Source: Nonomuraea africana (GTDB lineage Bacteria; Actinomycetota; Actinomycetes; Streptosporangiales; Streptosporangiaceae). Taken from it: a DNA stretch of 64,000 nt. Within the stretch, counting starts at the first letter, position 1. Each line of letters starts with the position of its first letter. Both the position numbers and the translations under genes were made by a program. Below are positions 45,547 through 54,918 of the stretch, piece by piece. The stretch is from positions 3,286,001-3,350,000 of the forward strand of contig NZ_JADBEF010000001.1 in assembly GCF_014873535.1 (NCBI RefSeq), in the 5' to 3' direction. The notes beneath the pieces are model-generated. The model did not search any database and had not been told where the DNA came from. It saw only the letters and a list, made by a program, of their open reading frames with translations.

Positions 45547-46221
45547 TCAGCCCCGCGGCGGATGCCGCACGGGACGGAAGGAGGCGTCGACCAGGCCGAT
45601 GCGGTGGGCGACGACGGCCGCCTGGATGCGGTTGCGCAGGCCGAGCTTGTCCATGGCGGAGCCGACGTGCGTCTTGACCGTCGTGACGCCGACGTGCAGG
45701 CGGTCGGCGATCTCGGCGTTGGACAGGCCGGTGCCGACCAGGGCGAGCACCTCGAGCTCGCGCTCGGTGAGCCCGGCGGGGGTGGGCGTGGCCTGCTGCT
45801 CGGCGGCCAGCGCCCGCTCGACGACCCTGCGCAGCACGGAGGGGGCGAGCAGCTGCTCGCCCGCCGCGGCCCTGCGCACCGCGTCGACCATGCGCTCGGG
45901 CTCGTCGTCCTTGACCAGGAAGCCCAGCGCGCCGACCCGCAGCGCGGCGTAGACGTTGGCGTCGTCGGCGAAGGTGGTGAGGACCACGATCTTCGCGCCC
46001 GGCTGCGCGCCCAGGATGCGCTTGATCGCCTCGAGGCCGTCGACCCTGGGCATCCGCAGGTCCATGAGCACCACGTCGGGCCGGTGGTGGTCGGCCAGGC
46101 GCACCGCCTCGGCGCCGTCCTCGGCCTCCCCGACGACCTCCATGTCGCCCGCCGCCTGCAGCAGCATGCGGACACCGGCCCTGACCAGCGCCTGGTCGTC
46201 GGCCACCACAACTCGGATCAC
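45547..46221 (-). CDS. NarL/LuxR-type response regulator
   Basis: A 224-residue response regulator: receiver domain 1-120 with acidic pocket VVVADDQALVRAG, the phospho-accepting Asp in VVLMDLRMPRVDG, Thr in VVLTTFAD and Lys in FLVKDDEP; then a LuxR helix-turn-helix (LTERELEVLALVGTGLSNAE, IADRLHVGVTTVKTHVGSAM). It is coupled to the upstream histidine kinase by a 4-nt overlap (ATGA). Direct target unknown. Confidence 0.92.
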   Translation of the reverse strand: MIRVVVADDQALVRAGVRMLLQAAGDMEVVGEAEDGAEAVRLADHHRPDVVLMDLRMPRVDGLEAIKRILGAQPGAKIVVLTTFADDANVYAALRVGALGFLVKDDEPERMVDAVRRAAAGEQLLAPSVLRRVVERALAAEQQATPTPAGLTERELEVLALVGTGLSNAEIADRLHVGVTTVKTHVGSAMDKLGLRNRIQAAVVAHRIGLVDASFRPVRHPPRG

Positions 46222-47840
46222 GTCGTCACCTTGGGTTTCGGGTAGGGGAGGGTCACCGACAGCCGCCAGCCGCCGGCGTCGGGTCCTGCGCTCAGCGTGC
46301 CGCCCAGCGCCTTGGCCCGCTCGCGCATCCCGGCCAGGCCCTGCCCGGAGGACGGCAGCGGCTCGCGCACGGTGGGCGGGCGGCCGTTGGACACCTCGAC
46401 GACCAGCTCGCCGTCGCCCGCGGCCAGGCCCACCCGTACGGCGGTGCCCGGCCCCGCGTGCTTGAGCACGTTGGTCAGCCCCTCCTGCACGATGCGGGCG
46501 GCCGAGGCCCTGGCCACCAGCGGCGCCTCACTGAGCGCGGGGTCGACGTCGAGGTCGACGAGCAGCCCCGCCGCGATCATCCGCTCGGCGGACTCGGTGA
46601 CCACGTCGGCCGGGTCGGCCAGCAGGGTCGCGTCGCCGCCCGGATCGCGCAGCACGTCGAGCAGGCCGCGCAGGTCCTCGAGCACCTGGTGGCCGGTCTC
46701 CTTGATGTCGTTCAGCGCGTCGGCGACGGGGCCGTCCGGGGCGGCGTAGCGGGCGGCGCCGGCGCGCAGCACCATCGCCCCGACGTGGTGGGCGACGATG
46801 TCGTGCACCTCGCGGGCGATGCGCTCGCGCTCGGCCAGCTGGTCGGCGCGCAGCTGGGCGATGGCCAGCCGTTCCGACTCGCGCACGCGCAGCCGCTCGG
46901 CCTCGGCGGCCGACTGACTGGCGCCCGCGTACCTGCCGATCGCGATCGGGGTGGCGACCACGACGAGCATCAGGACCACCCGCAGCGCGGTGACGTCGGT
47001 GTCGGAGCCGATCACCACGACCGAGGCCATCGAGCTGGCCGCCACGTAGACGACCAGGTTCCAGAACCAGGAGGCCACCCGCATCGCGAACACGCCGACC
47101 GCGATCAGCATCAGGACCTGGACCGTGCTCGTCGCCCCCGACAGCTCCTGGTTGGCGAGGAGCAGCACCGCCCCCTCGATCACGAACACCGCCGCGGGCA
47201 GCCGCCTGGCCACACCCAGGGCCAGTCCCGCCAGCACGACGAACGAGACGATCACCCAGGCGGGCTGCGGGCTCGTGTGCCAGGCGGGCCAGGTGCCGAG
47301 CACCGCGACGGCCACGCCCGCGCCGGCCAGCAGCACGTCGGGGGTGAGCTCGGGCTCCTTCAGCCGGCCCGCGGGCCCACGCAGGTAGCGTCCGATCAGG
47401 GCCGGCAGCAGGGCGATGCCGGCGGAGTAGAACCAGGCCCCGCTGGTGAAGGCGAGGCCGGGGTCGGCGATGTTGACACCGGTGGCCAGCGCGCCCGCGA
47501 CGACGGTGGCGACGGTCGCGCCCCAGCCCCTCAGGTAGCCGGCGGCGCCGATCGCCACGCAGAGCAGGATCTGCGCGGTGTTGGAGGCGAAGGCGTCGAT
47601 CTGGTCGGTGAAGACCAGGAAGGCGGCCAGGTAGAGGCTGACGGCGACGGGCCTGCTGCGCACGAGGCCCATCGGCGCCCCGACCAGGACGGCGAACAGC
47701 GGGACCAGCCAGTCGGGCGCCGACGCGCCGCCCGCCTTGCCCGACATCATCAGGTCGAGGGCCACTCCTGAGGTGGCGAGCAGCACGTCGGGTGCCAGAC
47801 CACGCCATCGCATGGGGACAACGGTATCGATGGCCGCCAC
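46218..47840 (-). CDS. Sensor histidine kinase (NarX/HisKA_3 type)
   Basis: A 540-residue membrane sensor. Residues 10-330 contain about ten hydrophobic helices, so sensing is probably within the membrane. The kinase core follows: ERERIAREVHDIVAHHVGAM with the phosphorylated His, then RIVQEGLTNVLKHAGPGTAV (N-box) and GQGLAGMRERAKALGGTLSA (G-box). GTG 47840 follows GGGAGGAG at 7 nt; the long frame before it overlaps the divergent methyltransferase gene. It phosphorylates the downstream response regulator. Confidence 0.9.
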   Translation of the reverse strand: MAAIDTVVPMRWRGLAPDVLLATSGVALDLMMSGKAGGASAPDWLVPLFAVLVGAPMGLVRSRPVAVSLYLAAFLVFTDQIDAFASNTAQILLCVAIGAAGYLRGWGATVATVVAGALATGVNIADPGLAFTSGAWFYSAGIALLPALIGRYLRGPAGRLKEPELTPDVLLAGAGVAVAVLGTWPAWHTSPQPAWVIVSFVVLAGLALGVARRLPAAVFVIEGAVLLLANQELSGATSTVQVLMLIAVGVFAMRVASWFWNLVVYVAASSMASVVVIGSDTDVTALRVVLMLVVVATPIAIGRYAGASQSAAEAERLRVRESERLAIAQLRADQLAERERIAREVHDIVAHHVGAMVLRAGAARYAAPDGPVADALNDIKETGHQVLEDLRGLLDVLRDPGGDATLLADPADVVTESAERMIAAGLLVDLDVDPALSEAPLVARASAARIVQEGLTNVLKHAGPGTAVRVGLAAGDGELVVEVSNGRPPTVREPLPSSGQGLAGMRERAKALGGTLSAGPDAGGWRLSVTLPYPKPKVTT

Positions 47841-47943
47841 GTGCTCTCTCCTCCCGTTGGAGGAGTTCGCATCCTCCAAGTGGCCGCTCTTCTGTCCGCA
47901 AGTCGGACGAATGGGCTTGCGCGGGGGCCGTAACGTTGGTTCT

Positions 47944-48531
47944 ATGCCCAACGACACCACGTTGTTCCTCGGCCAGTTCATGCGCTCCCCCGCGACGATC
48001 GGGGCCCTCGCGCCCAGCTCGCGGCGGCTGGCGGAGACGGTGTGCACCCCCGTGCCCGAGCGCGGCGAGCCGACCGTGGTCGAGTTGGGTCCCGGCACGG
48101 GGCCGTTCACCGCCGAGATCCAGCGCAGGCTGGACGGGCGTGGGCATCACCTGGCGATCGAGTTGAACCCGAAGCTGGCCTCCCTGTTGTCCGAGCGTTT
48201 CCCCCGGGTGGACGTGGCGCAGGACGACGCGGCCCGCCTTCCCGATTTGCTCCGCGAGCGCGGCCTGGCCAGGGCGGACGTGGTGGTCAGCGGCCTGCCG
48301 TGGGCGGCCTTCCCCGAAGACTTGCAGGACCGGCTGCTGGGCGCGGTCATCTCCACGCTGTGCCCGTCGGGGGCCTTCACGACGTTCTCCTACATCCACG
48401 CGATGCCGCTGAGCTCGGCGCGCCGCTTCCGCGCGCTGCTGAGCGACCGCTTCGAGGAGGTCGTGCTCGGCCGTACCGTCTGGCGCAACACCCCGCCGGC
48501 CTACGTCCTGCACGCCCGCCGTCCCCGCTGA
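47944..48531 (+). CDS. SAM-dependent methyltransferase (phospholipid N-methyltransferase/KsgA-like fold)
   Basis: A 195-residue class I methyltransferase. The SAM site is VVELGPGTGPFTAEI (motif I), followed by the acidic loop HLAIELNPKLASLL and VVVSGLPWAAFPEDL (motif IV). The N-terminus FLGQFMRSPATIGALAPSSR matches bacterial phospholipid N-methyltransferase (PmtA-like) and related rRNA-adenine-like proteins. Substrate lipid or other amine is open. Divergent from the kinase gene. Confidence 0.83.
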   Translation: MPNDTTLFLGQFMRSPATIGALAPSSRRLAETVCTPVPERGEPTVVELGPGTGPFTAEIQRRLDGRGHHLAIELNPKLASLLSERFPRVDVAQDDAARLPDLLRERGLARADVVVSGLPWAAFPEDLQDRLLGAVISTLCPSGAFTTFSYIHAMPLSSARRFRALLSDRFEEVVLGRTVWRNTPPAYVLHARRPR

Positions 48532-48567
48532 CGATCATCCGGTACGGCGGAGCCCTGTCCGCCGGAC

Positions 48568-48580
48568 AGAACTTCGTTCT
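48568..48580. promoter_or_regulatory. Inverted repeat before the acyl-CoA dehydrogenase
   Basis: AGAAC and GTTCT flank TTC, 27 bp before the GTG start. Fatty-acid and sterol TetR regulators of actinobacteria (FadR, KstR types) bind AAC...GTT palindromes of this sort, though spacing varies. Confidence 0.4.
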
Positions 48581-48606
48581 ACGATTGCGCACGCAACGAG
48601 AATGGG

Positions 48607-49793
48607 GTGATCGAGGTGGACTTCACGCTTCCCGAGAGCGCGCTGACCGTCCAGCAGGGTGTCGGTGACATCTGCGCGCGCTACGACATGGACTACTGGC
48701 AGCGCTGCGAGGCCGAGAAGCGATGGCCCGACGAGGTGTGGGCGGAGCTGGCCAAGGGCGGATGGCTCGGCCTCGCCGTACCCGAGGAGTTCGGCGGCGG
48801 CGGGCAGGGGCTGCTGGAGTTGGCGGTGGCGACCGAGACGCTGGCCGCCTCCGGCGCGGCGGGCGGTTCCGCCTTCACCTACGTGCTCACCCCCGGTTTC
48901 GGCGCCCTGACCCTGGCCCGGCACGGCAGCGATGAGCAGCGCGCTGCGCTGCTGCCCAAGCTGGCCTCGGGCGAGATCGAGACATGCTTCGCGCTGACCG
49001 AGCCCGACGCGGGCTCCAACTCGCTGGCGATCACCACGTCGGCGCGCCGTGACGGTGACGACTACGTGGTCAACGGGCAGAAGATCTGGATCACCGGCGT
49101 GCAGCGGGCCACCTGGATGCTGCTGGTCACCAGGACGATCCCGGCCGCCGAGGCCAGACCGCGCACCAACGGGATGACCGTCTTCCTGGTCAACGTGCCC
49201 GAGGCGGTGGCGGCCGGTCAGCTGTCCTACCGGCCGATCCCCAAGATGGGCGCCAACACCACGCCGTCGAACATGGTCTTCCTCGACGACCTGCGCGTGC
49301 CGGCCTCCAGCGTGGTCGGCCAGGTCGACCAGGGCGCCCTCGTGCTGTGGGACATCCTCAACCCCGAGCGGATCCTGCTGGCCGCCTCGGCGCTGGGCGG
49401 GGCCGAGGTGGCGCTGCGGGTGGCGGTGAGCTACGCCAAGGAGCGCGAGGTGTTCGGGCGGGCCATCGGCGCCAACCAGGCGATCGCCTTCCCTCTCGCC
49501 CAGGTGAAGGCGAAGATCGAGCTGGCCAGGCTCATGCTGTACAAGGCCGCGTGGTCCTTCGACCGGCAGCTGCCGTGCGGCACCGAGGCCAACATCGCCA
49601 AGCTGACCGCCTCTCAGGCGGCCTGGGAGGCGGCCGACGCGGCGTTCCAGACGCACGGCGGGATGGCCTACTCCCTGGAGTACCCGGTGGCGCGGCTGCT
49701 CACCGACGCCCGGATCGGCAAGGTCGCGCCGGTGACCGAGGAACTGCTGCTGAACTACCTGGCCACCCAGGTGCTCGGCCTGCCGCGCAGCTT

Positions 49794-49797
<4 letters not shown>
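48607..49797 (+). CDS. Acyl-CoA dehydrogenase
   Basis: A 396-residue FAD enzyme for alpha,beta-dehydrogenation of acyl-CoA. Landmarks: [100 protein letters not shown] and [20 protein letters not shown], in which the Glu is the usual catalytic base position for this subfamily. GTG 48607 chosen; an in-frame GTG at 48616 is possible. Its stop shares CTAG with the convergent enoyl-CoA hydratase. Confidence 0.92.
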
Positions 49798-50566
<769 letters not shown>

Positions 50567-50570
<4 letters not shown>

Positions 50571-51487
50571 GACTCCAGCGCCGCCCTGAGCCTGGCCGCC
50601 ACGTAGGCGCGGGCCTCGTCGGCCTGGTCGAAGAAGCCCGGCAGGCCGTAGAAGCCGTGGACCATGCCCGGATAGCGGCGCACCTCGACGGGGACGCCCT
50701 CCCTCGCCAGGCGCGCGCCGTACGCCTCGGCCTCGTCGCGCAGCACGTCGTACTCGGCGCTCACCACGGTCGCGGGCGCGAGACCCGCGCAGGAGTCGAG
50801 GCGCAGCGGCGCCAGGCGCGGATCGAGCGGGTCGGCGCCCGGCGCGTACTGCTGGACGAACCAGGCCATCTCCTCCGCGTCCAGGCCGAACCCCTTGGCG
50901 TGGTCGCGGTAGCTGGGCGTGTCCATCGCCACGTCGGTGATCGGGTAGAGGAGCGCCTGGTGGGCGAGGGTGAGCCCGGCGTCGCGGGCCTGCCAGGCCG
51001 CCACCGCCGCGAGGTTGCCGCCCGCGCTGTCGCCGATCACCGCCACGCGGCCGTTGCTCTGGTAGAAGGCGGGCCGGGCGAAGACGTCGCGCACCACGGT
51101 CCACGCGTCGTCGGCGGCCGCGGGGAAGGGGTGCTCGGGAGCCAGGCGGTAGTCGACGGAGACCACCACCGCCCCCGTCCTGACCGCGAGGTCCCTGCCG
51201 ACGGCGTCGTTGCGCCTGACGCTGCCGAAGACCCAGCCGCCGCCGTGGAAGTAGACGATCACCGGCAGCGTGTGGTCGCCGGGGTCGGCCCGGTAGACCC
51301 TGATCGGCACCTCCTCGGCCAGCGCGTCGCGGACGAACGGCAGCCGCGTCAGCGGCCCGCGCCGCTCCGCCAGGCCGTCGGTGGCCCGCATCTGCTCTAT
51401 CTCCGCAGGCCCGAGGCTCGCCAGGTCTGCGCCGAGGTCGGAGGGGTAGAGCTCCAGATAGGCCCTGGCCTGGGGGTGCAAGCTCAT
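50567..51487 (-). CDS. Alpha/beta hydrolase, hormone-sensitive-lipase type
   Basis: A 306-residue esterase/lipase. It has the HSL signature [12 protein letters not shown] (oxyanion), the [12 protein letters not shown] stretch, the nucleophile elbow [13 protein letters not shown], the Asp region [15 protein letters not shown] and the catalytic His in [13 protein letters not shown]. It hydrolyses short acyl esters; natural substrate unknown. It heads a two-gene unit with the enoyl-CoA hydratase, suggesting release and beta-oxidation of an acyl or aromatic acid. Confidence 0.9.
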
Positions 51488-51522
51488 GATCCGAGCTTAC
51501 TCATGAGCCACCCCATTTCTCA

Positions 51523-52212
51523 TCAGTATCGGGCGGCCTCCACGAGTGCCTCGAACAGCCGCATATCATCGCCGCGCTCGGGGTGCCACTGAACGCCCAC
51601 GCCGAACCGGTGTCCCTGCAGCTCGACGCCCTCCACGATCTGGTCGTCGGCCCACGCCACGGCCAGCAGCCCGTTGCCGAGGCGCTTGACCGACTGGTGG
51701 TGCGGCGCGGTCACCTCGATGGTGTCGCCGATGGCCTTGCCGAGCTTGCTGGAGACGCTCACCTGGATGACGTGCGGCTGCCCCTGCGCACCGTGCCGTT
51801 CGTGGTCGAGCACGTCCGGTAGCCACGGGATCAGGGTGCCGCCCTGGGCGACGTTCAGGACGTGCATGCCGCGGGCCACCGCGAGGATCGGCACATCGGC
51901 CTGGACGGCGGCGCGGGCCAGGGCGAGCTCGAACCTGTCGCGGTGCGGCTGGGGCTCGGCGACCCTGTCGTCCTGCTCGGCGCCGTAGACGGCGGCGCCG
52001 ACCTCCACGCCGCCCGCCAGGACGATGCCCTTGAGCCCGCGGACGTAGTCGTCGATGGCGTGCAGGTTGAGCGGAGGGAGCACCACGGGCGCGCCGCCCG
52101 CCCGGTCGACCGCCTTGGCATAGGAAGGGGGCGCGATGACCGCCTCCCTGACCCAGTCACCCCATCGGGCGGCCTCGAAGTAGGCGGTGATACCGATCAA
52201 CGGTCGAGACAT
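51523..52212 (-). CDS. PuuD-like class I glutamine amidotransferase homologue lacking the catalytic Cys
   Basis: A 229-residue protein of the gamma-Glu-GABA hydrolase (PuuD/peptidase C26) family: PLIGITAYFEAARWGDWV, GIVLAGGVEVGAAVYG, VAEPQPHRDRFELALARAAV, ILAVARGMHVLNVAQGGTL and GVGVQWHPERGDD. The nucleophile position in the family reads CRGMQ; here it is Ala113 (codon GCC) in VARGM. His210 and Glu212 of the triad remain. It is therefore predicted to be non-hydrolytic, possibly a binding or regulatory protein. ATG 52212 has GGAG 5 nt upstream. It stands alone. Confidence 0.87.
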   Translation of the reverse strand: MSRPLIGITAYFEAARWGDWVREAVIAPPSYAKAVDRAGGAPVVLPPLNLHAIDDYVRGLKGIVLAGGVEVGAAVYGAEQDDRVAEPQPHRDRFELALARAAVQADVPILAVARGMHVLNVAQGGTLIPWLPDVLDHERHGAQGQPHVIQVSVSSKLGKAIGDTIEVTAPHHQSVKRLGNGLLAVAWADDQIVEGVELQGHRFGVGVQWHPERGDDMRLFEALVEAARY

Positions 52213-52821
52213 GCGCGCTCCAGGAGGCATGCAGGAGGACGGGCAACCAGGGTCAGAGATGGTGACCAGGTTCCTGCTCCATCATGGCGCACCTGATTTC
52301 GGTTATGGCACCTATCCCGGGTATCAGTGCTGTCACTTCCGGCCCACAGGATCACGAGTCAGGGATCGCCGCCCGCCCGTCGCCCTTCTGACCGCTTCGA
52401 CCGAGAACCCTCCGGCCAGGTCGCCTGCCCGGCCGTCGGCACGCTCACCGACGTCTGACCGGCCCAACCGAAGACATGATAAGCCGCGGCGGAGAGTTTC
52501 ACCTGCGCACACCCGAACCCTGGCACCACAGCGCCTGAAATCGCGAAATTCCACATGCAGGAATCATGAATGCGATAAACATTCACTTTCGTCAGCGGAA
52601 ATGAGTGGATAGTGGTTGCGGAAAATAACGTTACCATTACGGATAGTTCTGGTTCGCACCGTATTGGGGTGAAACGGTTGTGACTCCAGGGAGCGGGTGT
52701 AACACTCCAAATGAGCGCGCGGACGCGCCGGGGCTCGCCGTACGCTCACAACCCGGAGCCGTCAGGGAGGTGGACGACACGACCGGAATCACATTCCGGT
52801 CATAGGGTGGGGTCAAAAGGC
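52213..52821. other. 609-bp intergenic region before the globin-reductase gene
   Basis: No convincing gene. The part from about 52550 to 52690 is clearly more AT-rich than its surroundings and probably carries the promoter. It contains an inverted repeat at 52567-52585 (TGAATG and CATTCA around CGATAAA), a candidate site for an NO- or redox-responsive regulator, and a second AT-rich part with AACGTT. I see nothing else from 52213 to 52550. Confidence 0.55.
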
Positions 52822-53940
52822 ATGTCGTTGAATCCGCGCCTCGTCAAGGAGAGTTTCTCCGTCATCGAACCCGTCGCCGACAAGGCGGCGGCCTATTTCT
52901 ACGGCCGGCTGTTCGCCGAGAGCCCGCACCTGCGGGGGATGTTCCCCCCTGCCATGGACGTCCAGCGCGACCGGCTGTTCAGCGCGCTGACCCGGGTGGT
53001 GTGGAGTCTGGACAGTCCCGACAGCCTCGCCTCCTATCTCGGCCAGCTCGGCCGCGACCACCGCAAGTACGGCGTGATCGCCGAGCACTACACAGCGGTC
53101 GGCAACGCCCTCCTGGCCACCATCAGGCGCTTCGCCGCCGACGTCTGGAACGCCGAGATCGAGGCGGCGTGGGTGGCGGCCTACACCGCCGCCGCCACCC
53201 TCATGATCGACTCGGCCGAGGCCGACGCGGGCGTCTCTCCCGCGTGGTGGCTGGCCGAGGTGGTCGACCACGAGCGGCGCACCGAGGACATCGCGGTCGT
53301 CACGCTCAGGCCCACGCAGCGCCTGCCGTACACCGCGGGGCAGTACGTCAACGTGCAGACCGCGCGCTGGCCGCGGGTGTGGCGGACCTTCTCCATCGCC
53401 AACGCCCCGCGCGAGGACAACACGATCAGGCTGCACGTGCGCGGGGTGCCGGGCGGGTGGGTCTCGACCGCCCTGGTCCAGCACACGCGCATCGGCGACA
53501 CGCTCATGCTCGGCCCGCCGATCGGCACGATGATCCCGCACGAGGCGGGCGGCAGGGACATCCTGTGCGTGGCGGGCGGCACGGGCCTCGCGCCGATCAA
53601 GGCGATCGTCGACCACATCATCACCTCGGGCCGGCGGCCCAACATCCACCTTCTGTACGGCGCGCGCACCGCATGGGAGCTCTACGACCTGCCCGACCTC
53701 ATCCGCATGGAGTCGCGCTTCCCCTGGCTGCGGGTCCTGCCCGTGGTCTCCCACCAGCCCTCCTACGACGGCATGCGCGGCCATCTGCCCGACGTGATGG
53801 AGCGCTTCCACTCGTGGGCCGAGCACGAGGTGTACGTGTGCGGGCCGCCCGCGATGGTGCACGAGACTGTCCGCCGTCTCCAGGCGAGCGGGGTGCCGCT
53901 CGCCCGCATCCACCGCGACGTCGTCCAGGGCGAGCGCTGA
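52822..53940 (+). CDS. Flavohemoglobin-like globin-reductase
   Basis: A 372-residue two-domain protein. Residues 1-138 are a bacterial globin (SLNPRLVKESFSVIEPVADK) in which His80 of DHRKYG aligns with the proximal heme His of Hmp. The rest is an FNR-type reductase: the FAD site in WRTFSIANAP, LPYTAGQYVNV, and the NAD(P)H site CVAGGTGLAPIKAI with the C-terminal YVCGPPAMVHETVRRL. Flavohemoglobins detoxify NO to nitrate, or in some actinobacterial types act in electron transfer. ATG 52822 is the globin start; the longer frame upstream is non-coding. A hairpin follows the gene. Confidence 0.88.
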   Translation: MSLNPRLVKESFSVIEPVADKAAAYFYGRLFAESPHLRGMFPPAMDVQRDRLFSALTRVVWSLDSPDSLASYLGQLGRDHRKYGVIAEHYTAVGNALLATIRRFAADVWNAEIEAAWVAAYTAAATLMIDSAEADAGVSPAWWLAEVVDHERRTEDIAVVTLRPTQRLPYTAGQYVNVQTARWPRVWRTFSIANAPREDNTIRLHVRGVPGGWVSTALVQHTRIGDTLMLGPPIGTMIPHEAGGRDILCVAGGTGLAPIKAIVDHIITSGRRPNIHLLYGARTAWELYDLPDLIRMESRFPWLRVLPVVSHQPSYDGMRGHLPDVMERFHSWAEHEVYVCGPPAMVHETVRRLQASGVPLARIHRDVVQGER

Positions 53941-53950
53941 CCGAACGGCT

Positions 53951-53978
53951 CCCGGCCCCCGCTGCCACGGGGGCCGGG
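53951..53978. terminator. Hairpin after the globin gene
   Basis: Eleven-base arms CCCGGCCCCCG and CGGGGGCCGGG enclose CTGCCA. It lies between two convergent genes and could serve both. Confidence 0.75.
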
Positions 53979-53985
53979 GCAGGGG

Positions 53986-54777
53986 TCAGCGGAAGGCCGC
54001 GGCCGTCTCCTCGTCGTTCGGCCAGAACGTCTCGATCGCCAGCTCCGACACCGTCACGTCCACCGGCGTGCCGAACGTCGCGATCGTGGTGAACATCGAC
54101 AGCACCCTGTCCCCGTGCCTGATCCGCAGCGGCAGCAGGATGTCGGCCGGCCCCGGGACGTGCGCCACGTTCAGGTCCACCCCCTCGTAGGTGTAGCCGG
54201 CCAGCTCGTCGTGCAGCTCGGCCAGGCGTCCGTTGCCCGAGGCCTCCGCCTGCCTGCGCAGCCGGTGCAGCAGGTGCGCCCGCACCTCCGCCAGGTTGAC
54301 CAGCCGCCCGCCCATCGCCTCGGGGTGCAGAGACAGCCGCATCACGTTGATCGGCTCCTTCAGCAGCTCCGCGGGCGCGCCCTCCATGAACATCGCGGCT
54401 GCGGAGTTGGCGGCCACCAGATCCCACGCGGCGTCCACCACCAGCGCGGGGTACGGCTCGTGCCCGGCGAGGATCTTGTCCAGCGCCTGCCGTACCACCT
54501 CCATCTCCGGCGCGCGCACCTCACGCTCGGGAAAGACCGGCGCGTAGCCCGCGGCCACCAGCAGGCGGTTGCGGTGCCGCAACGGGATCTCCAGCTCCTC
54601 GGCCAACCTCATCACCATGTCCCTGCTCGGCCTGGCCCGGCCCGTCTCGAGGAAGCTGATGTGGCGGGCCGACACCTCGGCCTCGATCCCCAGATCCAGC
54701 TGGCTGACGCGGCGCCGCTGGCGCCACGAACGCAACAGATCCCCAAAAGACTCATTTTGTACGGCAAGCGCTCCCAT
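53986..54777 (-). CDS. XRE family regulator with MLTR ligand-binding domain
   Basis: A 263-residue regulator: an XRE helix-turn-helix at about 10-65 (FGDLLRSWRQRRRVSQLDLG, SARHISFLETGRARPSRDMV) and the MmyB-like/PAS-fold MLTR domain from 95 on (PYPALVVDAAWDLVAANSAA, the LRIRHGDRVLSMFTTIATFG end). These usually repress an adjacent divergent gene; here that is the Asp-box protein at 54919. No ribosome site precedes ATG 54777; TAGCGT 7 nt upstream suggests a leaderless mRNA. Confidence 0.87.
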   Translation of the reverse strand: MGALAVQNESFGDLLRSWRQRRRVSQLDLGIEAEVSARHISFLETGRARPSRDMVMRLAEELEIPLRHRNRLLVAAGYAPVFPEREVRAPEMEVVRQALDKILAGHEPYPALVVDAAWDLVAANSAAAMFMEGAPAELLKEPINVMRLSLHPEAMGGRLVNLAEVRAHLLHRLRRQAEASGNGRLAELHDELAGYTYEGVDLNVAHVPGPADILLPLRIRHGDRVLSMFTTIATFGTPVDVTVSELAIETFWPNDEETAAAFR

Positions 54778-54918
54778 GGCCCGAACGCTAGCGGGAAAAG
54801 GGAATCTTCACGATTACCTCGGACGTAATCAGACGACGCACACCGCAAATCCGGCACTGCCCAGAACTTGTCGGTACCGCGTGACACGATGGCCACAAGC
54901 CAAGACAGGGAGACCAAC

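Noticed and set aside
52564..52749. 61-residue minus-strand frame in the globin promoter region
   Set aside because: No ribosome site, no conserved features, and it lies in the AT-rich promoter stretch.
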